Positions 41,763 through 51,425 are shown, counted from the stretch's first letter. The stretch is DNA of 64,000 bases from an uncultured Prevotella sp. (GCA_946415245.1 CAMKRS010000006.1:1-64000); one strand, 5' to 3'. The notes: generated from the letters alone by a model not told the origin. Numbers and translations are program-made.

Positions 41763-43508
41763 ATGAATTGGAATTCAAACGAATTTTTGTGGCTTGACTG
41801 GGCCGTACTGGCTGTCGGTGTGCTGGCCATTGTATGGGCGATCTATCGCGCCATCAAGAAAGACAAGGAGAAGATGAAGGGTGCTGACTCTCAGGACTAT
41901 CTGTTCGGTAAGGGTGAGCCTTGGTATGTGATTGGTGCAGCTATCTTTGCTGCCAACATCGGTTCTGAGCACCTCGTAGGTCTCGCCGGTACTGGTGCTA
42001 AGGACGGTGTAGGTATGGCACACTGGGAGATGCAGGGTTGGATGATCCTGATCCTTGGCTGGCTGTTCGTACCGTTCTATCAGCTGCTCAACAACAAGAT
42101 GGGCAAGATCATCACCATGCCCGACTTCCTGAAGTTCCGCTACACCCAGCGTACAGGTTCGTGGCTGTCAATCATCACGCTGATTGCCTACGTGCTGACA
42201 AAGGTTTCTGTTACCGCTTTCACTGGTGGTATCTTCTTCGAGTATCTGCTCGGTCTGCCTTTCTGGTATGGTGCTATCGGTCTGATTGCCATCACCGCCG
42301 TCTTCACCGTCTTCGGAGGTATGAAGGGTGTGATGACGCTCTCAGCCATCCAGACACCTATTCTTATTATAGGCTCGTTCCTCGTGCTGTTCCTCGGACT
42401 GAACATGCTCGGCGACGGTAGTATCTCTGCCGGATGGGGCGAGATGATGAGGGTTTGTAAGGCTGCTCATGACGGTTTCGGAACTACCCACATGTTCCAT
42501 CCTGATCAGGCCGATCCTATGTATCCGCAGTTCCCAGGTTATGTGGTGTTCCTCGGTGCATCTATCATCGGTTTCTGGTACTGGTGTACTGACCAGCATA
42601 TCGTTCAGCGTGTACTCGGACAGACCAAGGGTGAGGACAATACCGAAGTGATGAAGCGCGCCCGTCGTGGTACCATCTGCGCAGGTTACTTCAAGCTTCT
42701 GCCCGTGTTCATGTTCCTCATTCCTGGTATGGTGGCTTATGCGCTGTCGCTCAAGACTGGTAGCGGCATCGTGATGGACATCACCAACACCCACGATACC
42801 GACGGTGCCTTCGCCATGATGGTGAAGAACATTCTGCCTGCAGGTATCAAGGGTATCGTTACTATCGGTTTCATCTGCGCCCTCGTCGCTTCTCTGGCTG
42901 CCTTCTTCAACAGCTGTGCTACCCTCTTCACTGAGGACTTCTACAAGCCGATGAAGAAGGGCATGAGCGAGGCTCACTACGTGTTCGTTGGCCGTACTGC
43001 TACGGTTGTCGTTGTGATCTTGGGTCTGCTCTGGATGCCGGTCATGATGTCAATGGGTAACCTCTACAGCTATCTGCAGGATATCCAGTCGCTGATTGCA
43101 CCTGCGATGGTGGCTGTGTTCACCCTCGGTATCTTCTCTAAGAAGATCACACCGAAGGCTGGTGAATGGGGCTTGATTGGTGGCTTCCTCATCGGTATGG
43201 TCCGTCTGCTCACCAATGTGCTCACAGATTCAGGCAAGGCCGCTATGGATGGTGCCTTCTGGGATGCTACCGCATGGTTCTGGCAGACCAACTGGCTCAT
43301 CTTCGAGTGCTGGCTGCTCGTATTCATCGTGCTGCTGATGGTGGTCGTATCGTTCTTCACACCTGCTCCCACAAAGGCTCAGGTGGAGGCCATCACCTTC
43401 ACTGGCGACTACCGCAAGCAGATCCGCGAGAGTTGGGGCGTATGGGATGTTGTGGCCACCCTCGGTGTCATCATCTGCTGCGCTTGTTTCTATGCATACT
43501 TCTGGTAA
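41763..43508 (+). CDS. Sodium/sugar symporter (SSS family)
   Basis: 581 residues with about 14 membrane helices. SSS signature segments include GAAIFAANIGSEHLVGLAGTG, KIITMPDFLKFRYTQRTGSW and GYVVFLGASIIGFWYWCTDQ followed by HIVQRVLGQTKGED. Sodium-driven uptake of a monosaccharide across the inner membrane. The order mutarotase-SSS-araR-araD-araA-araB matches, from memory, the arabinose locus of Bacteroides, so L-arabinose is the expected substrate. Confidence 0.93.
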   Translation: MNWNSNEFLWLDWAVLAVGVLAIVWAIYRAIKKDKEKMKGADSQDYLFGKGEPWYVIGAAIFAANIGSEHLVGLAGTGAKDGVGMAHWEMQGWMILILGWLFVPFYQLLNNKMGKIITMPDFLKFRYTQRTGSWLSIITLIAYVLTKVSVTAFTGGIFFEYLLGLPFWYGAIGLIAITAVFTVFGGMKGVMTLSAIQTPILIIGSFLVLFLGLNMLGDGSISAGWGEMMRVCKAAHDGFGTTHMFHPDQADPMYPQFPGYVVFLGASIIGFWYWCTDQHIVQRVLGQTKGEDNTEVMKRARRGTICAGYFKLLPVFMFLIPGMVAYALSLKTGSGIVMDITNTHDTDGAFAMMVKNILPAGIKGIVTIGFICALVASLAAFFNSCATLFTEDFYKPMKKGMSEAHYVFVGRTATVVVVILGLLWMPVMMSMGNLYSYLQDIQSLIAPAMVAVFTLGIFSKKITPKAGEWGLIGGFLIGMVRLLTNVLTDSGKAAMDGAFWDATAWFWQTNWLIFECWLLVFIVLLMVVVSFFTPAPTKAQVEAITFTGDYRKQIRESWGVWDVVATLGVIICCACFYAYFW

Positions 43509-43523
43509 ACCGCTTGAAAGAAA

Positions 43524-44201
43524 ATGACCGCTTTTTATAGTGAACATTCTCAGGTTTGGGTGTCAGTAGACTGCATCATCTTCGGTTTCGATGAAGGGAA
43601 ATTGAAGATCCTGATTGGCCGTCGAAAGATGGATCCCGGTCGTGGCGAATGGAGCCTCTACGGAGGTTTCGTCCGCAGCGACGAGGGCATCGACGATGCA
43701 GCCAACCGCGTACTCTACGAGCTCACCGGACTGCGGAATCTCTTTATGCGGCAGGTAGGTGCCTTTGGTAATGTCGACCGCGATCCTGGTGAGCGTGTCG
43801 TCTCCATCGCCTACTATGCGCTGATCAATGTCAAGGACTACGACGACCATCTCCGTAAGGAGCACGGTGTGGAATGGGTGAATTTCGACGAACTCCCACA
43901 ACTCTACTCCGACCACAACAAGATGGTGTTCAAGGCCCGTAAGCTGATGAAGCAGAAGATTGCCAGCGAACCGGTAGGTTTCCGTCTGCTGCCCAGTCTC
44001 TTCACACTCACGCAGCTGCAACGTCTCTATGAGGCCGTCAATGGCGAGCCTATCGACAAGCGCAATTTCCGCAAGCGTATCAAGGATATGGACTTCATCG
44101 AGAAGACCGAATTAATTGATAAAACGGGATCCAAACGTGGGGCTTTCCTCTATCGTTTCAACAAGAGGGCCTACAACGAGGATACGAACTTTAAACTTTA
44201 A
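43524..44201 (+). CDS. araR: Nudix-related transcriptional regulator AraR
   Basis: 225 residues. A Nudix-fold domain (about 5-145) whose catalytic box is broken: [23 protein letters not shown] lacks the RE and EE pairs needed for hydrolysis. A C-terminal winged helix (about 160-222, [34 protein letters not shown]) binds DNA. This architecture is that of the arabinose regulator described in Bacteroides thetaiotaomicron, where arabinose releases it from DNA. Located inside the operon it should control. Confidence 0.88.
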   Translation: MTAFYSEHSQVWVSVDCIIFGFDEGKLKILIGRRKMDPGRGEWSLYGGFVRSDEGIDDAANRVLYELTGLRNLFMRQVGAFGNVDRDPGERVVSIAYYALINVKDYDDHLRKEHGVEWVNFDELPQLYSDHNKMVFKARKLMKQKIASEPVGFRLLPSLFTLTQLQRLYEAVNGEPIDKRNFRKRIKDMDFIEKTELIDKTGSKRGAFLYRFNKRAYNEDTNFKL

Positions 44202-44206
44202 TAGAA

Positions 44207-44905
44207 ATGTTAGAAGAATTAAAAGAAAAAGTATTTCAGGCCAACCTCGACCTCGTGAAGCACAACCTCGTGATCTTCACTTGGGGCAATGTGTCTGGCA
44301 TAGACCGTGAACACGGCCTCGTAGTCATCAAGCCTTCTGGTGTCGACTACGACGTAATGAAAGCTTCCGATATGGTGGTGGTAGACCTCCAGACGGGCGA
44401 AGTCGTCGATGGCGAACTGAACCCTTCCAGCGATACACCCACCCACTTGGTGCTCTATCGTGAGTTCCCCGAACTGGGCGGCATCGTCCACACCCACAGC
44501 ACCTATGCCACCGCATGGGCGCAGGCAGGTAAGGACATCCCCAACATCGGTACCACTCACGCCGACTACTTCCACGACTGCATTCCTTGCACCGATAGCA
44601 TGGTGGAGGCACAGATGCCCGAGTACGAGAAGGAGACGGGTGTGGTGATCGTCGACCGTTTCCGTCGCGACAACATCAATCCTGTGCATACGCCAGCCGT
44701 TTTGGTCAAGAATCACGGTCCTTTCTCTTGGGGTAAGGATCCTGCTCAGGCTGTCTATCACGCTGTGGTCGCCGAGCAGGTGGCGAAGATGGCATTCATC
44801 GCCTACTCCGTCAATCCCGACCTCACAATGAATCCGCTCCTCATCGAGAAGCACTTCTCCCGTAAGCACGGCCCCAATGCCTACTACGGTCAACGAAAAC
44901 ATTGA
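44207..44905 (+). CDS. araD: L-ribulose-5-phosphate 4-epimerase
   Basis: 232 residues, class II aldolase fold. Substrate loop [21 protein letters not shown], zinc ligands [10 protein letters not shown] and a further His in [10 protein letters not shown], plus [13 protein letters not shown]. It converts L-ribulose 5-phosphate to D-xylulose 5-phosphate, the last step of the arabinose route. 5 bases after araR. Confidence 0.96.
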   Translation: MLEELKEKVFQANLDLVKHNLVIFTWGNVSGIDREHGLVVIKPSGVDYDVMKASDMVVVDLQTGEVVDGELNPSSDTPTHLVLYREFPELGGIVHTHSTYATAWAQAGKDIPNIGTTHADYFHDCIPCTDSMVEAQMPEYEKETGVVIVDRFRRDNINPVHTPAVLVKNHGPFSWGKDPAQAVYHAVVAEQVAKMAFIAYSVNPDLTMNPLLIEKHFSRKHGPNAYYGQRKH

Positions 44906-44910
44906 TCGTA

Positions 44911-44943
44911 ATGGATAATGGACAATGGATAATGGATAATTAA
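44911..44943. repeat. GGATAATGGACAAT array, left arm of element 1
   Basis: Begins 6 bases after the araD stop. Core GACAATGGATAAT (44921-44933) has its exact complement at 45353-45365. Confidence 0.85.
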
Positions 44944-44951
44944 GCTGCGCC

Positions 44952-45311
44952 ATGAAGGAGAATAATATCGTCGAAGAAAAGAGCTTTGAATTCTCTGTTC
45001 GGATCGTCAATCTATACAAATACTTGACAACAGCAAGGCAAGAGTACGTTATGTCCAAACAGTTACTCCGTTCAGGAACAAGTATAGGAGCAAACGTCTG
45101 TGAAGCGCAGCAGGCTCAAAGTCCAATGGACTTCTTGTCAAAAATGAGTATCGCTTTGAAGGAAGCATATGAGTCAGACTACTGGCTCAGATTGCTGCAA
45201 AAAACAGAATACTTAAACAAGGATGAGTACAATAGTATCATTTCCGATTGTCGGGCCATCACAAAACTATTAGTAACGATTGTAAAATCAACAAAAGAGA
45301 ATAACAAATAA
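44952..45311 (+). CDS. Four-helix-bundle protein (23S-IVS / S23 type), element 1
   Basis: 119 residues, all helical. The segment LLRSGTSIGANVCEAQ is the family signature, followed by DFLSKMSIALKEAYESDYWL. Relatives are encoded in intervening sequences of bacterial 23S rRNA genes; the family is structurally like the Avd proteins of diversity-generating retroelements. Their function is unproven. It has no link to arabinose metabolism and fills the araD-araA gap between inverted repeat arrays. Confidence 0.88.
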   Translation: MKENNIVEEKSFEFSVRIVNLYKYLTTARQEYVMSKQLLRSGTSIGANVCEAQQAQSPMDFLSKMSIALKEAYESDYWLRLLQKTEYLNKDEYNSIISDCRAITKLLVTIVKSTKENNK

Positions 45312-45350
45312 CATTATTAACAATGATATGCGATTGTTGTCAAGCGGAGC

Positions 45351-45384
45351 CAATTATCCATTGTCAATTATCAATTATCAATTA
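45351..45384. repeat. ATTATCCATTGTC/ATTATCAA array, right arm of element 1
   Basis: Inverted copy of 44911-44943; ends 13 bases before the araA ATG. Confidence 0.85.
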
Positions 45385-45397
45385 AAATTTTAAAGGT

Positions 45398-46930
45398 ATG
45401 TTTAAAGATTTTGAAATTTGGTGGGTAACTGGTGCACAGCTTCTGTACGGAGGCGACGCAGTAGTTGCAGTTGATGGACACTCTAAGGAGATGGTAGCCG
45501 GTCTGAACGACGGTGGCAACATCCCCGTGAAGATCGTTTATAAAGGCACAGCCAATAGCAGTAAGGAAGTTGAGCAGATCATGCTCGCTGCCAACAACGA
45601 CGAGAAGTGCGTAGGTATCATCACCTGGATGCACACCTTCTCACCCGCAAAGATGTGGATCAAGGGTCTGCAGCAGCTGCAGAAGCCCCTCCTCCACTTC
45701 CACACACAGTATAACGCCGAGATTCCCTGGAACGAGATCGACATGGACTTCATGAACCTCAACCAGAGTGCTCATGGCGACATCGAGTACGGACACATCT
45801 GTACCCGCATGCGCATCGCCCGCAAGGTGGTTTGCGGTTACTGGAAGGACGAGAAGGCTCAGAAGCAGATTGCCGTTTGGGCTCGCGTGGCTGCTGGTGT
45901 TGCTGATGCTCACAACGTACGCTGTCTGATGTTCGGTATGAACATGAACAACGTGGCCGTTACCGACGGCGACCGTGTGGAGTTCGAGCAGCGTCTCGGC
46001 TATCACGTAGACTACTATCCCGTCAGCTCTCTGATGGAGTACTACAAGAAGGTCACCGATAAGGAGGCCGACGAACTCGTTGAGGAGTACAAGAAGCTCT
46101 ACACCATCAAGATCGATGAGAGTGGCGAAGAAGTTTATTGGGAGAAGGTGAAGAACAGCGCTAAGGCAGAGATCGCTCTGCGTCGCGTGCTGAAAGATGA
46201 GGGTGCTACCGCCTTCACCACCAACTTCGACGACCTCGGTGATGCCAACATCGACGCTCCCGACTTCTGTGGCTTCGACCAGATTCCTGGCCTCGCTTCA
46301 CAGCGTCTGATGCAGGAGGGTTACGGCTTCGGCGCTGAGGGCGACTGGAAGACCGCTTGTCTCTATCGTACACTCTGGGTGATCCAGCAAGGCATGCCTA
46401 CAGGTTGCTCGTTCCTCGAGGATTACACGCTGAACTTCGCTGGCGACCGCTCGTCTTGCTTGCAGAGCCACATGCTCGAGATCTGTCCGCTCATCGCTTC
46501 TGATAAGCCCAAGCTCGAGGTTCACTTCCTCGGCATCGGTATCCGCAAGCAGCAGACCGCCCGTCTCGTGTTCACCTCTAAGACCGGTCGTGGTATCAAG
46601 GCTACTGTCGTTGACCTCGGCAACCGCTTCCGCCTGATTTCTCAGGAGGTAGAGTGCATCGAGCCGAAGCCCATGCCTAAGTTGCCTGTTGCTTCTGCCC
46701 TCTGGATTCCTCAGCCCACCTTCGAGATTGGTGCTGCTGCATGGATCCTCGCCGGCGGTACCCACCACAGTGCCTTCTCTTATGACATCAACGAGGAGTA
46801 CTGGGAGGACTTTGCTGAGATGCTCGGCATCGAGTATGTCAAGATCAACAAGCAGACCAACATCGCCGACTTCAAGCAGACCCTCCGTAACAACGAGGTT
46901 TACTACATGTTGAACAAAGCGTTAAAATAA
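45398..46930 (+). CDS. araA: L-arabinose isomerase
   Basis: 510 residues. Converts L-arabinose to L-ribulose. The typical N-terminus FEIWWVTGAQLLYGGDAV and the active-site stretches IITWMHTFSPAKMWI, HFHTQYNAEIPW, GYGFGAEGDWKTACLYR and ILAGGTHHSAFSYD are present, with the metal-binding Glu and His residues in the last two. Full length. Confidence 0.97.
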   Translation: MFKDFEIWWVTGAQLLYGGDAVVAVDGHSKEMVAGLNDGGNIPVKIVYKGTANSSKEVEQIMLAANNDEKCVGIITWMHTFSPAKMWIKGLQQLQKPLLHFHTQYNAEIPWNEIDMDFMNLNQSAHGDIEYGHICTRMRIARKVVCGYWKDEKAQKQIAVWARVAAGVADAHNVRCLMFGMNMNNVAVTDGDRVEFEQRLGYHVDYYPVSSLMEYYKKVTDKEADELVEEYKKLYTIKIDESGEEVYWEKVKNSAKAEIALRRVLKDEGATAFTTNFDDLGDANIDAPDFCGFDQIPGLASQRLMQEGYGFGAEGDWKTACLYRTLWVIQQGMPTGCSFLEDYTLNFAGDRSSCLQSHMLEICPLIASDKPKLEVHFLGIGIRKQQTARLVFTSKTGRGIKATVVDLGNRFRLISQEVECIEPKPMPKLPVASALWIPQPTFEIGAAAWILAGGTHHSAFSYDINEEYWEDFAEMLGIEYVKINKQTNIADFKQTLRNNEVYYMLNKALK

Positions 46931-46984
46931 AAGGAATGGAAAGGAAGTAAAAAGGAAGTTAAAGAGAAGTTAAAAGGACATTAC
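46929..46984. repeat. GGAAGTTAAA array, left arm of element 2
   Basis: Tandem units of 9-11 bases starting at the araA stop. The inner 31 bases (46954-46984) match the reverse complement of 47366-47396 at about 28 positions. Confidence 0.88.
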
Positions 46985-46986
46985 TG

Positions 46987-47361
46987 ATGGCATTCAGTTT
47001 CAAAGATATTATTGCGTGGCAGAAATCATATGAGTTTGTTCTGATGGTATACAGAGCAACAAAAAAGTTTCCTGACTTCGAAAAGCATGGTCTATCGTCG
47101 CAATTTCAGCGTGCTGCGGTCTCGATTGTCGCCAATATAGCTGAAGGATCCAAGAAACTAAGTAAAGCCGATAAACTTCGAATGATGAATATTGCACAAG
47201 GTAGTTTGGAAGAATGCAGATGTTACGTGATGCTATCCAAGGATCTGGAATACATCTCGGAGGAAGAGTTCAACACACTCACTTATAGCATCGAAGGAGC
47301 AAGTTTCTATCTTAATGCCTACTGTAAGGCCATCACCGAAGACAAAGGCATCAAGGATTAA
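46987..47361 (+). CDS. Four-helix-bundle protein (23S-IVS / S23 type), element 2
   Basis: 124 residues. Signature pieces: IAWQKSYEFVLMVYRATKKFP, then LSSQFQRAAVSIVANIAEGS and IAQGSLEECRCYVMLSKDL. Same family as the gene at 44952 but only distantly similar to it, so the two did not arise by a recent local duplication. The ATG is 2 bases inside the left inverted repeat and the stop 4 bases before the right one. It lies in the araA-araB gap. Confidence 0.9.
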   Translation: MAFSFKDIIAWQKSYEFVLMVYRATKKFPDFEKHGLSSQFQRAAVSIVANIAEGSKKLSKADKLRMMNIAQGSLEECRCYVMLSKDLEYISEEEFNTLTYSIEGASFYLNAYCKAITEDKGIKD

Positions 47362-47365
47362 CATG

Positions 47366-47422
47366 GTATTGTCCCTTTAACTTCCCTTTAACTTCCTTAT
47401 AACTTCCCTTTAACTTCAATAA
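47366..47422. repeat. TTTAACTTCC array, right arm of element 2
   Basis: Inverted copy of the left arm; ends 9 bases before the araB ATG. Confidence 0.88.
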
Positions 47423-47430
47423 ACGATAAA

Positions 47431-49020
47431 ATGACTGCAAAACAGACTATTGAGGCTGGAAAAGCCATATTGGGAATCGAGTTCGGTTCCACAAGAATCA
47501 AGGCCGTCCTCATCGACGAGGACAACAAGCCCATCGCACAGGGCTCACACGAGTGGGAGAATCAGTTGGTAGATGGTCTCTGGACCTACTCTACCGAGGC
47601 CGTTTGGTACGGTCTGCAAGACTGCTATGCCGACCTCCGCAAGGACGTCCAGAAGCAGTACGATTGCGAGATCGAGACCCTCGCTGCCATCGGTTTCTCC
47701 GCTATGATGCACGGCTATATGGCCTTCAACGAAAAGCAGGAGATCCTCGTACCCTTCCGCACTTGGCGTAACACCAATACCGGTAAGGCCGCTGCCGAGC
47801 TCTCCAAGCTCTTCAACTACAACATCCCGCTCCGCTGGAGCATCAGCCACCTCTATGAGTGCATCCTCGAAGATAATGATCACGTGAAGGACATCAAGTA
47901 CCTCACCACCCTCGCAGGCTATGTACACTGGCAGGTAACCGGTCAGTTCGTTCTCGGTGTAGGCGACGCATCAGGTATGATTCCCGTCGATCCCGCCACG
48001 AAGACCTACGACGCCACGATGGTGAAAAAGTTTGACGAGCTCATCGCTCCGAAGGGTTACTCTTGGAAACTCCTCGACATTCTTCCAAAGTCACTCAACG
48101 CTGGTGAGAACGCAGGTTTCCTGACACCCGAAGGTGCTAAGAAACTCGACGTCTCTGGCCACCTGAAACCCGGTTGTGCCGTTTGTCCTCCTGAGGGCGA
48201 CGCAGGCACCGGTATGGTTGCCACCAACGCCGTCAAGCAGCGTACGGGTAACGTCTCCGCAGGTACCTCTTCCTTCTCGATGATCGTACTCGAAAAGCCG
48301 CTGAGCAAACCTTACGAGATGATCGATATGGTCACCACGCCCGATGGCTCTCTGGTCGCAATGGTTCACTGTAACAACTGCACCAGCGACATCAACGCAT
48401 GGGTAGGTCTCTTTAAGGAGTATCAGCAACTGCTTGGTATCGAGGTAGATATGAACGAACTCTATGGTAAACTCTTCAACAAAGCCCTTGAAGGCGACAC
48501 CGACTGCGGAGGTCTGATGGCCTATAACTACGTCAGTGGCGAGCCTGTCACAGGTCTCGCTGAGGGACGCCCGATGTTCGTACGTTCTGCCAACGACAAG
48601 TTCAACCTCGCCAACTTCATGCGCGCTCATCTCTATGGCGCTATCGGCGTGTTGAAGATCGGTAACGACATCCTCTTCAAGGAGGAGATGATCCGCGTGG
48701 ATCGTATCACGGGTCATGGTGGTTACTTCAAGACACCAGGCGTTGGTCAGCGCATGCTCGCCGCCGCTCTCAACAGCCCCATCTCTGTGATGGAGACTGC
48801 TGGCGAAGGTGGTGCTTGGGGTATCGCCCTGTTGGCTGGTTATGCTGTGAATAATCCCAACAAACTGAGTCTGGCAGACTATCTCGAGAACGTCGTCTTC
48901 GCAGGCAATACGGGTGTGTCTATCGCTCCAACTGCCGAGGATGTGGCTGGCTTCGAGAAGTACATTGAGAACTACAAGCGCTGTCTGCCCATCGAGCAGG
49001 CTGCTGTCGACAATAAGTAA
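47431..49020 (+). CDS. araB: L-ribulokinase, FGGY family
   Basis: 529 residues. FGGY kinase motifs: GIEFGSTRIKAVLIDED (phosphate 1), GFSAMMHGYMAF, the VSAGTSSFSMIV segment (phosphate 2) and a C-terminal ETAGEGGAWGIALLAGY. Phosphorylates L-ribulose. The sequence is unlike proteobacterial AraB and corresponds to the Bacteroidetes kinase found in arabinose loci; assignment rests on operon position. Confidence 0.9.
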   Translation: MTAKQTIEAGKAILGIEFGSTRIKAVLIDEDNKPIAQGSHEWENQLVDGLWTYSTEAVWYGLQDCYADLRKDVQKQYDCEIETLAAIGFSAMMHGYMAFNEKQEILVPFRTWRNTNTGKAAAELSKLFNYNIPLRWSISHLYECILEDNDHVKDIKYLTTLAGYVHWQVTGQFVLGVGDASGMIPVDPATKTYDATMVKKFDELIAPKGYSWKLLDILPKSLNAGENAGFLTPEGAKKLDVSGHLKPGCAVCPPEGDAGTGMVATNAVKQRTGNVSAGTSSFSMIVLEKPLSKPYEMIDMVTTPDGSLVAMVHCNNCTSDINAWVGLFKEYQQLLGIEVDMNELYGKLFNKALEGDTDCGGLMAYNYVSGEPVTGLAEGRPMFVRSANDKFNLANFMRAHLYGAIGVLKIGNDILFKEEMIRVDRITGHGGYFKTPGVGQRMLAAALNSPISVMETAGEGGAWGIALLAGYAVNNPNKLSLADYLENVVFAGNTGVSIAPTAEDVAGFEKYIENYKRCLPIEQAAVDNK

Positions 49021-49806
49021 GTGGACCGCTACGCGCTATTCTTTGATATCGACGGCACGCTCGTCAGCTTTAAGACCCACGAGATCCCTGCGTCAACGAT
49101 ACTCGCGTTGACGCAGGCCAAGGCCAACGGACATCGTGTGTTTATCGCTACGGGCAGGCCGCCGATTATCATTACCAACCTCGGTGCCATCGAGCATCTT
49201 ATCGACGGCTACGTCACTACCAACGGCGCCCTTTGCATCGTGGGCTCAGAGACCGTAGCCTGTCACGCTATCCCCGCAGATGCCGTCCGCCATATCGCCG
49301 ACGATGCCATCGCCCGCAGCTACGGCCTCATCGTCATTGGCGAACGCGATGTCGCTGTCTACGATCCTAAGGGTGATGTCGACCGCATCTTCCGTCAGGA
49401 ACTCGCCGTCGAGAACCTCCATCTGGCCAAGCCTCTTGAAGCCGTCCTCGACCAGCGCATCCTGCAAATCACCGCCTTTTTCGATGCCGACTATGAAACC
49501 ACGCTGATGTCACGCCTCCCCTCTTGCACTTCCGGACGCTGGCATCCTGAGTTCACCGATATCACCGCCTGCGGAGCCGACAAAGGGCAAGGCTTGCTGA
49601 CGATGGCTGCCTACGCAGGTCTCGATCCCGCCTATACCATCGCTTTCGGCGATGGTGGCAACGACACCTCAATGATCCTTACCGCAGGTATCGGCATCGC
49701 TATGGGCAACGCCATCTACGCCCTCAAACAGGCTGCTGACTACGTCACTACCTCCGTCGACGATGATGGCATCCTCACCGCCCTCCGTCACTTCCGTCTG
49801 ATATAA
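49021..49806 (+). CDS. HAD phosphatase, Cof type
   Basis: 261 residues starting with GTG directly after the araB stop. HAD motif I FDIDGTLVSF, motif II TGRP, Lys in ADKGQGL and motif IV FGDGGNDTSM, with the C2B cap between. Such enzymes remove phosphate from sugar phosphates or cofactors; here it may clear sugar phosphates that build up in arabinose metabolism (inference from linkage). Confidence 0.9.
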   Translation: MDRYALFFDIDGTLVSFKTHEIPASTILALTQAKANGHRVFIATGRPPIIITNLGAIEHLIDGYVTTNGALCIVGSETVACHAIPADAVRHIADDAIARSYGLIVIGERDVAVYDPKGDVDRIFRQELAVENLHLAKPLEAVLDQRILQITAFFDADYETTLMSRLPSCTSGRWHPEFTDITACGADKGQGLLTMAAYAGLDPAYTIAFGDGGNDTSMILTAGIGIAMGNAIYALKQAADYVTTSVDDDGILTALRHFRLI

Positions 49807-49950
49807 GTCTGCTGCGGTTTATATTCAGATTGTTGACAAATATACGAACTTTTCTGCTAACTTTCAAAGAAACAGTTGTCTTTGCACCATCTTTGTATTA
49901 AACTATGTTAACGTTTTGACAGACATGATTATTATTTACATATTTTTATA

Positions 49951-49958
49951 TACTTTTG
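49951..49958 (+). promoter_or_regulatory. -7 box TACTTTTG for the LruC-like lipoprotein
   Basis: 40 bases upstream of the GTG at 49999; starts the AT-rich region. Confidence 0.55.
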
Positions 49959-49998
49959 CATCCGAATGCCAATTTTATATTTAAATTAATCAACCAAA

Positions 49999-51222
49999 GT
50001 GAAAAAAAATGCTATTATTGGAATGTCAATGCTTGTAGCAAGCGTTGCATTCGTAAGTTGCTCTAAAACAGACGTTTTTGAGGAAAACAAGAAGTATGTC
50101 GCAGAGCAGGAGAAGAGTGAGTATCGTACAAATTTTGTGCAGAAGTATGGTGAAGTGTCTCCCAACCAATCGTGGGATTTCTGCGCTACCCCGAGCACTC
50201 AGGCCAAAACTCGTGCCGCTGGGTCATTAACATGGGGATATCTCAACCCTATCAATGATTGGCTCGATCGTTGGGCTGATCACGATAAGGCCCTGGTGAT
50301 TGCAGCGATTGACAATGCTGAGGTAAAGGAATTTAATCCATATGTGGCCGTAGATCTGTATCCTGCCTACAGCTATGTAGCAAGCAACAACAACAAAACC
50401 GACTTTTATCGTTTAGCTGTGTGCTATAATAACACTACTGAAAATATTTATAGACAAGGTGTTGGGTATTTTTTAGAAGTATTAAATAAAGGATGGAACA
50501 CCTTGGGACGTTTTGGAAGAACAATCGATTCAAAATCATTGACCGGCGCAAGCAATGTATATTGGGCATTATATCCAACAGATATAAATGTTTGGGGTAA
50601 TGAAAGTGTTGTAGGCGGCACAATTGAGGATTACAAGATTGACAGTTACAAGGAGTTCAAAGTAAACGGTAGAACATACTGGGGTTTCCGTGTAGGTCAA
50701 AATGGCAGTTATTCTGATCTGATCTGCATGGTGAAAAATGTTGATCCTGTCAGACCTATCGAGAAGCGCTATATGATTGAGGACCTTGGTTCTAAGAAAG
50801 ACTTCGACTTCAACGATATCGTAGTTGATGTCTATCAGGCTATTGACGGCAGTCAGAAGGCCATCATCCGTGCAATGGGCGGTACAATCGACTTTACCAT
50901 GAAGATCGGTAATACAGAGTGGACTAAGAGCGTTCAGGGTGTAGCTGCCAACTATCAGGTCGAGACGATGTATAACACTGAGAATCCTCAGTGGGATGCC
51001 GTTTTGGCTGAATTCCCGGTAAGTGGTTGGGACCCCAACACCAACAATATTACTGTAACAGCTAATAGCCTTAACAACGATGACGTAATCCTCTCTATTC
51101 CATTCCCAAGAGTTGGCGAAGTTCCTATGATCATCGCTGTAGACACACATGTTGATTGGCAGTTAGAGAGGGTGTCGCTTCCCAATGATTGGTGGGTTCC
51201 CGCTGAGAATACCGAAGAGTAA
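49999..51222 (+). CDS. LruC-domain-like lipoprotein
   Basis: 407 residues, GTG start. Lipobox ASVAFVSC with Cys near 21 and an N-terminal segment typical of Bacteroidales surface lipoproteins (SPNQSWDFC). The motif EDLGSKKDFDFNDIVVDVYQ is the calcium-loop-like signature of LruC/DUF4842 proteins; a beta-rich C-terminus follows. Probably outer-membrane-anchored and exposed; ligand unknown. Flanking DNA and codon use are AT-richer than in the metabolic part. Confidence 0.75.
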   Translation: MKKNAIIGMSMLVASVAFVSCSKTDVFEENKKYVAEQEKSEYRTNFVQKYGEVSPNQSWDFCATPSTQAKTRAAGSLTWGYLNPINDWLDRWADHDKALVIAAIDNAEVKEFNPYVAVDLYPAYSYVASNNNKTDFYRLAVCYNNTTENIYRQGVGYFLEVLNKGWNTLGRFGRTIDSKSLTGASNVYWALYPTDINVWGNESVVGGTIEDYKIDSYKEFKVNGRTYWGFRVGQNGSYSDLICMVKNVDPVRPIEKRYMIEDLGSKKDFDFNDIVVDVYQAIDGSQKAIIRAMGGTIDFTMKIGNTEWTKSVQGVAANYQVETMYNTENPQWDAVLAEFPVSGWDPNTNNITVTANSLNNDDVILSIPFPRVGEVPMIIAVDTHVDWQLERVSLPNDWWVPAENTEE

Positions 51223-51254
51223 AAACGAGACACGCTGGATTCAGTTATAAAGTA

Positions 51255-51291
51255 AAAGAGCGGCAGATTCCTTTTGGAGTCTGTCGCTTTT
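51255..51291 (+). terminator. Terminator after the LruC-like gene
   Basis: Imperfect 13-base stem (AGCGGCAGATTCC with GGAGTCTGTCGCT) with a TTTT loop and T run. A GGGACGGTTTTTT fragment just beyond (51303-51313) looks like a decayed REP. Confidence 0.6.
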
Positions 51292-51328
51292 GTGTAACGG
51301 CGGGACGGTTTTTTCTATTGAAAAAAAA

Positions 51329-51402
51329 CTTATCTTTGCACAAAGTTTGTTAAAAACAGCACCCTCTCGTGCAAGATTTGCGATGTTTGGATGTTATATA
51401 AG
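51329..51402 (+). promoter_or_regulatory. Conserved promoter-leader, copy 1
   Basis: TATCTTTG (51331-51338), then a leader with TTTGTTAAA, ACAGCACCC, a small hairpin GCAC/GTGC (51359-51372), AAGATTT and TGTTATAT. It aligns without gaps with 53299-53372 upstream of the serpin gene. Confidence 0.65.
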
Positions 51403-51425
51403 AAAGGACAAATAAAACAAGGCGT

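Noticed and set aside
43524..44201. Active Nudix hydrolase
   Set aside because: The Nudix box lacks the catalytic RE and EE pairs and a DNA-binding domain follows, so a regulator fits better.
44952..47361. Four-helix-bundle genes as Avd of a diversity-generating retroelement
   Set aside because: No reverse transcriptase, template or variable repeat was found nearby.
36778..49806. The gal and ara genes as a polysaccharide utilisation locus
   Set aside because: No susC/susD pair or glycan-binding lipoprotein is present in this stretch.
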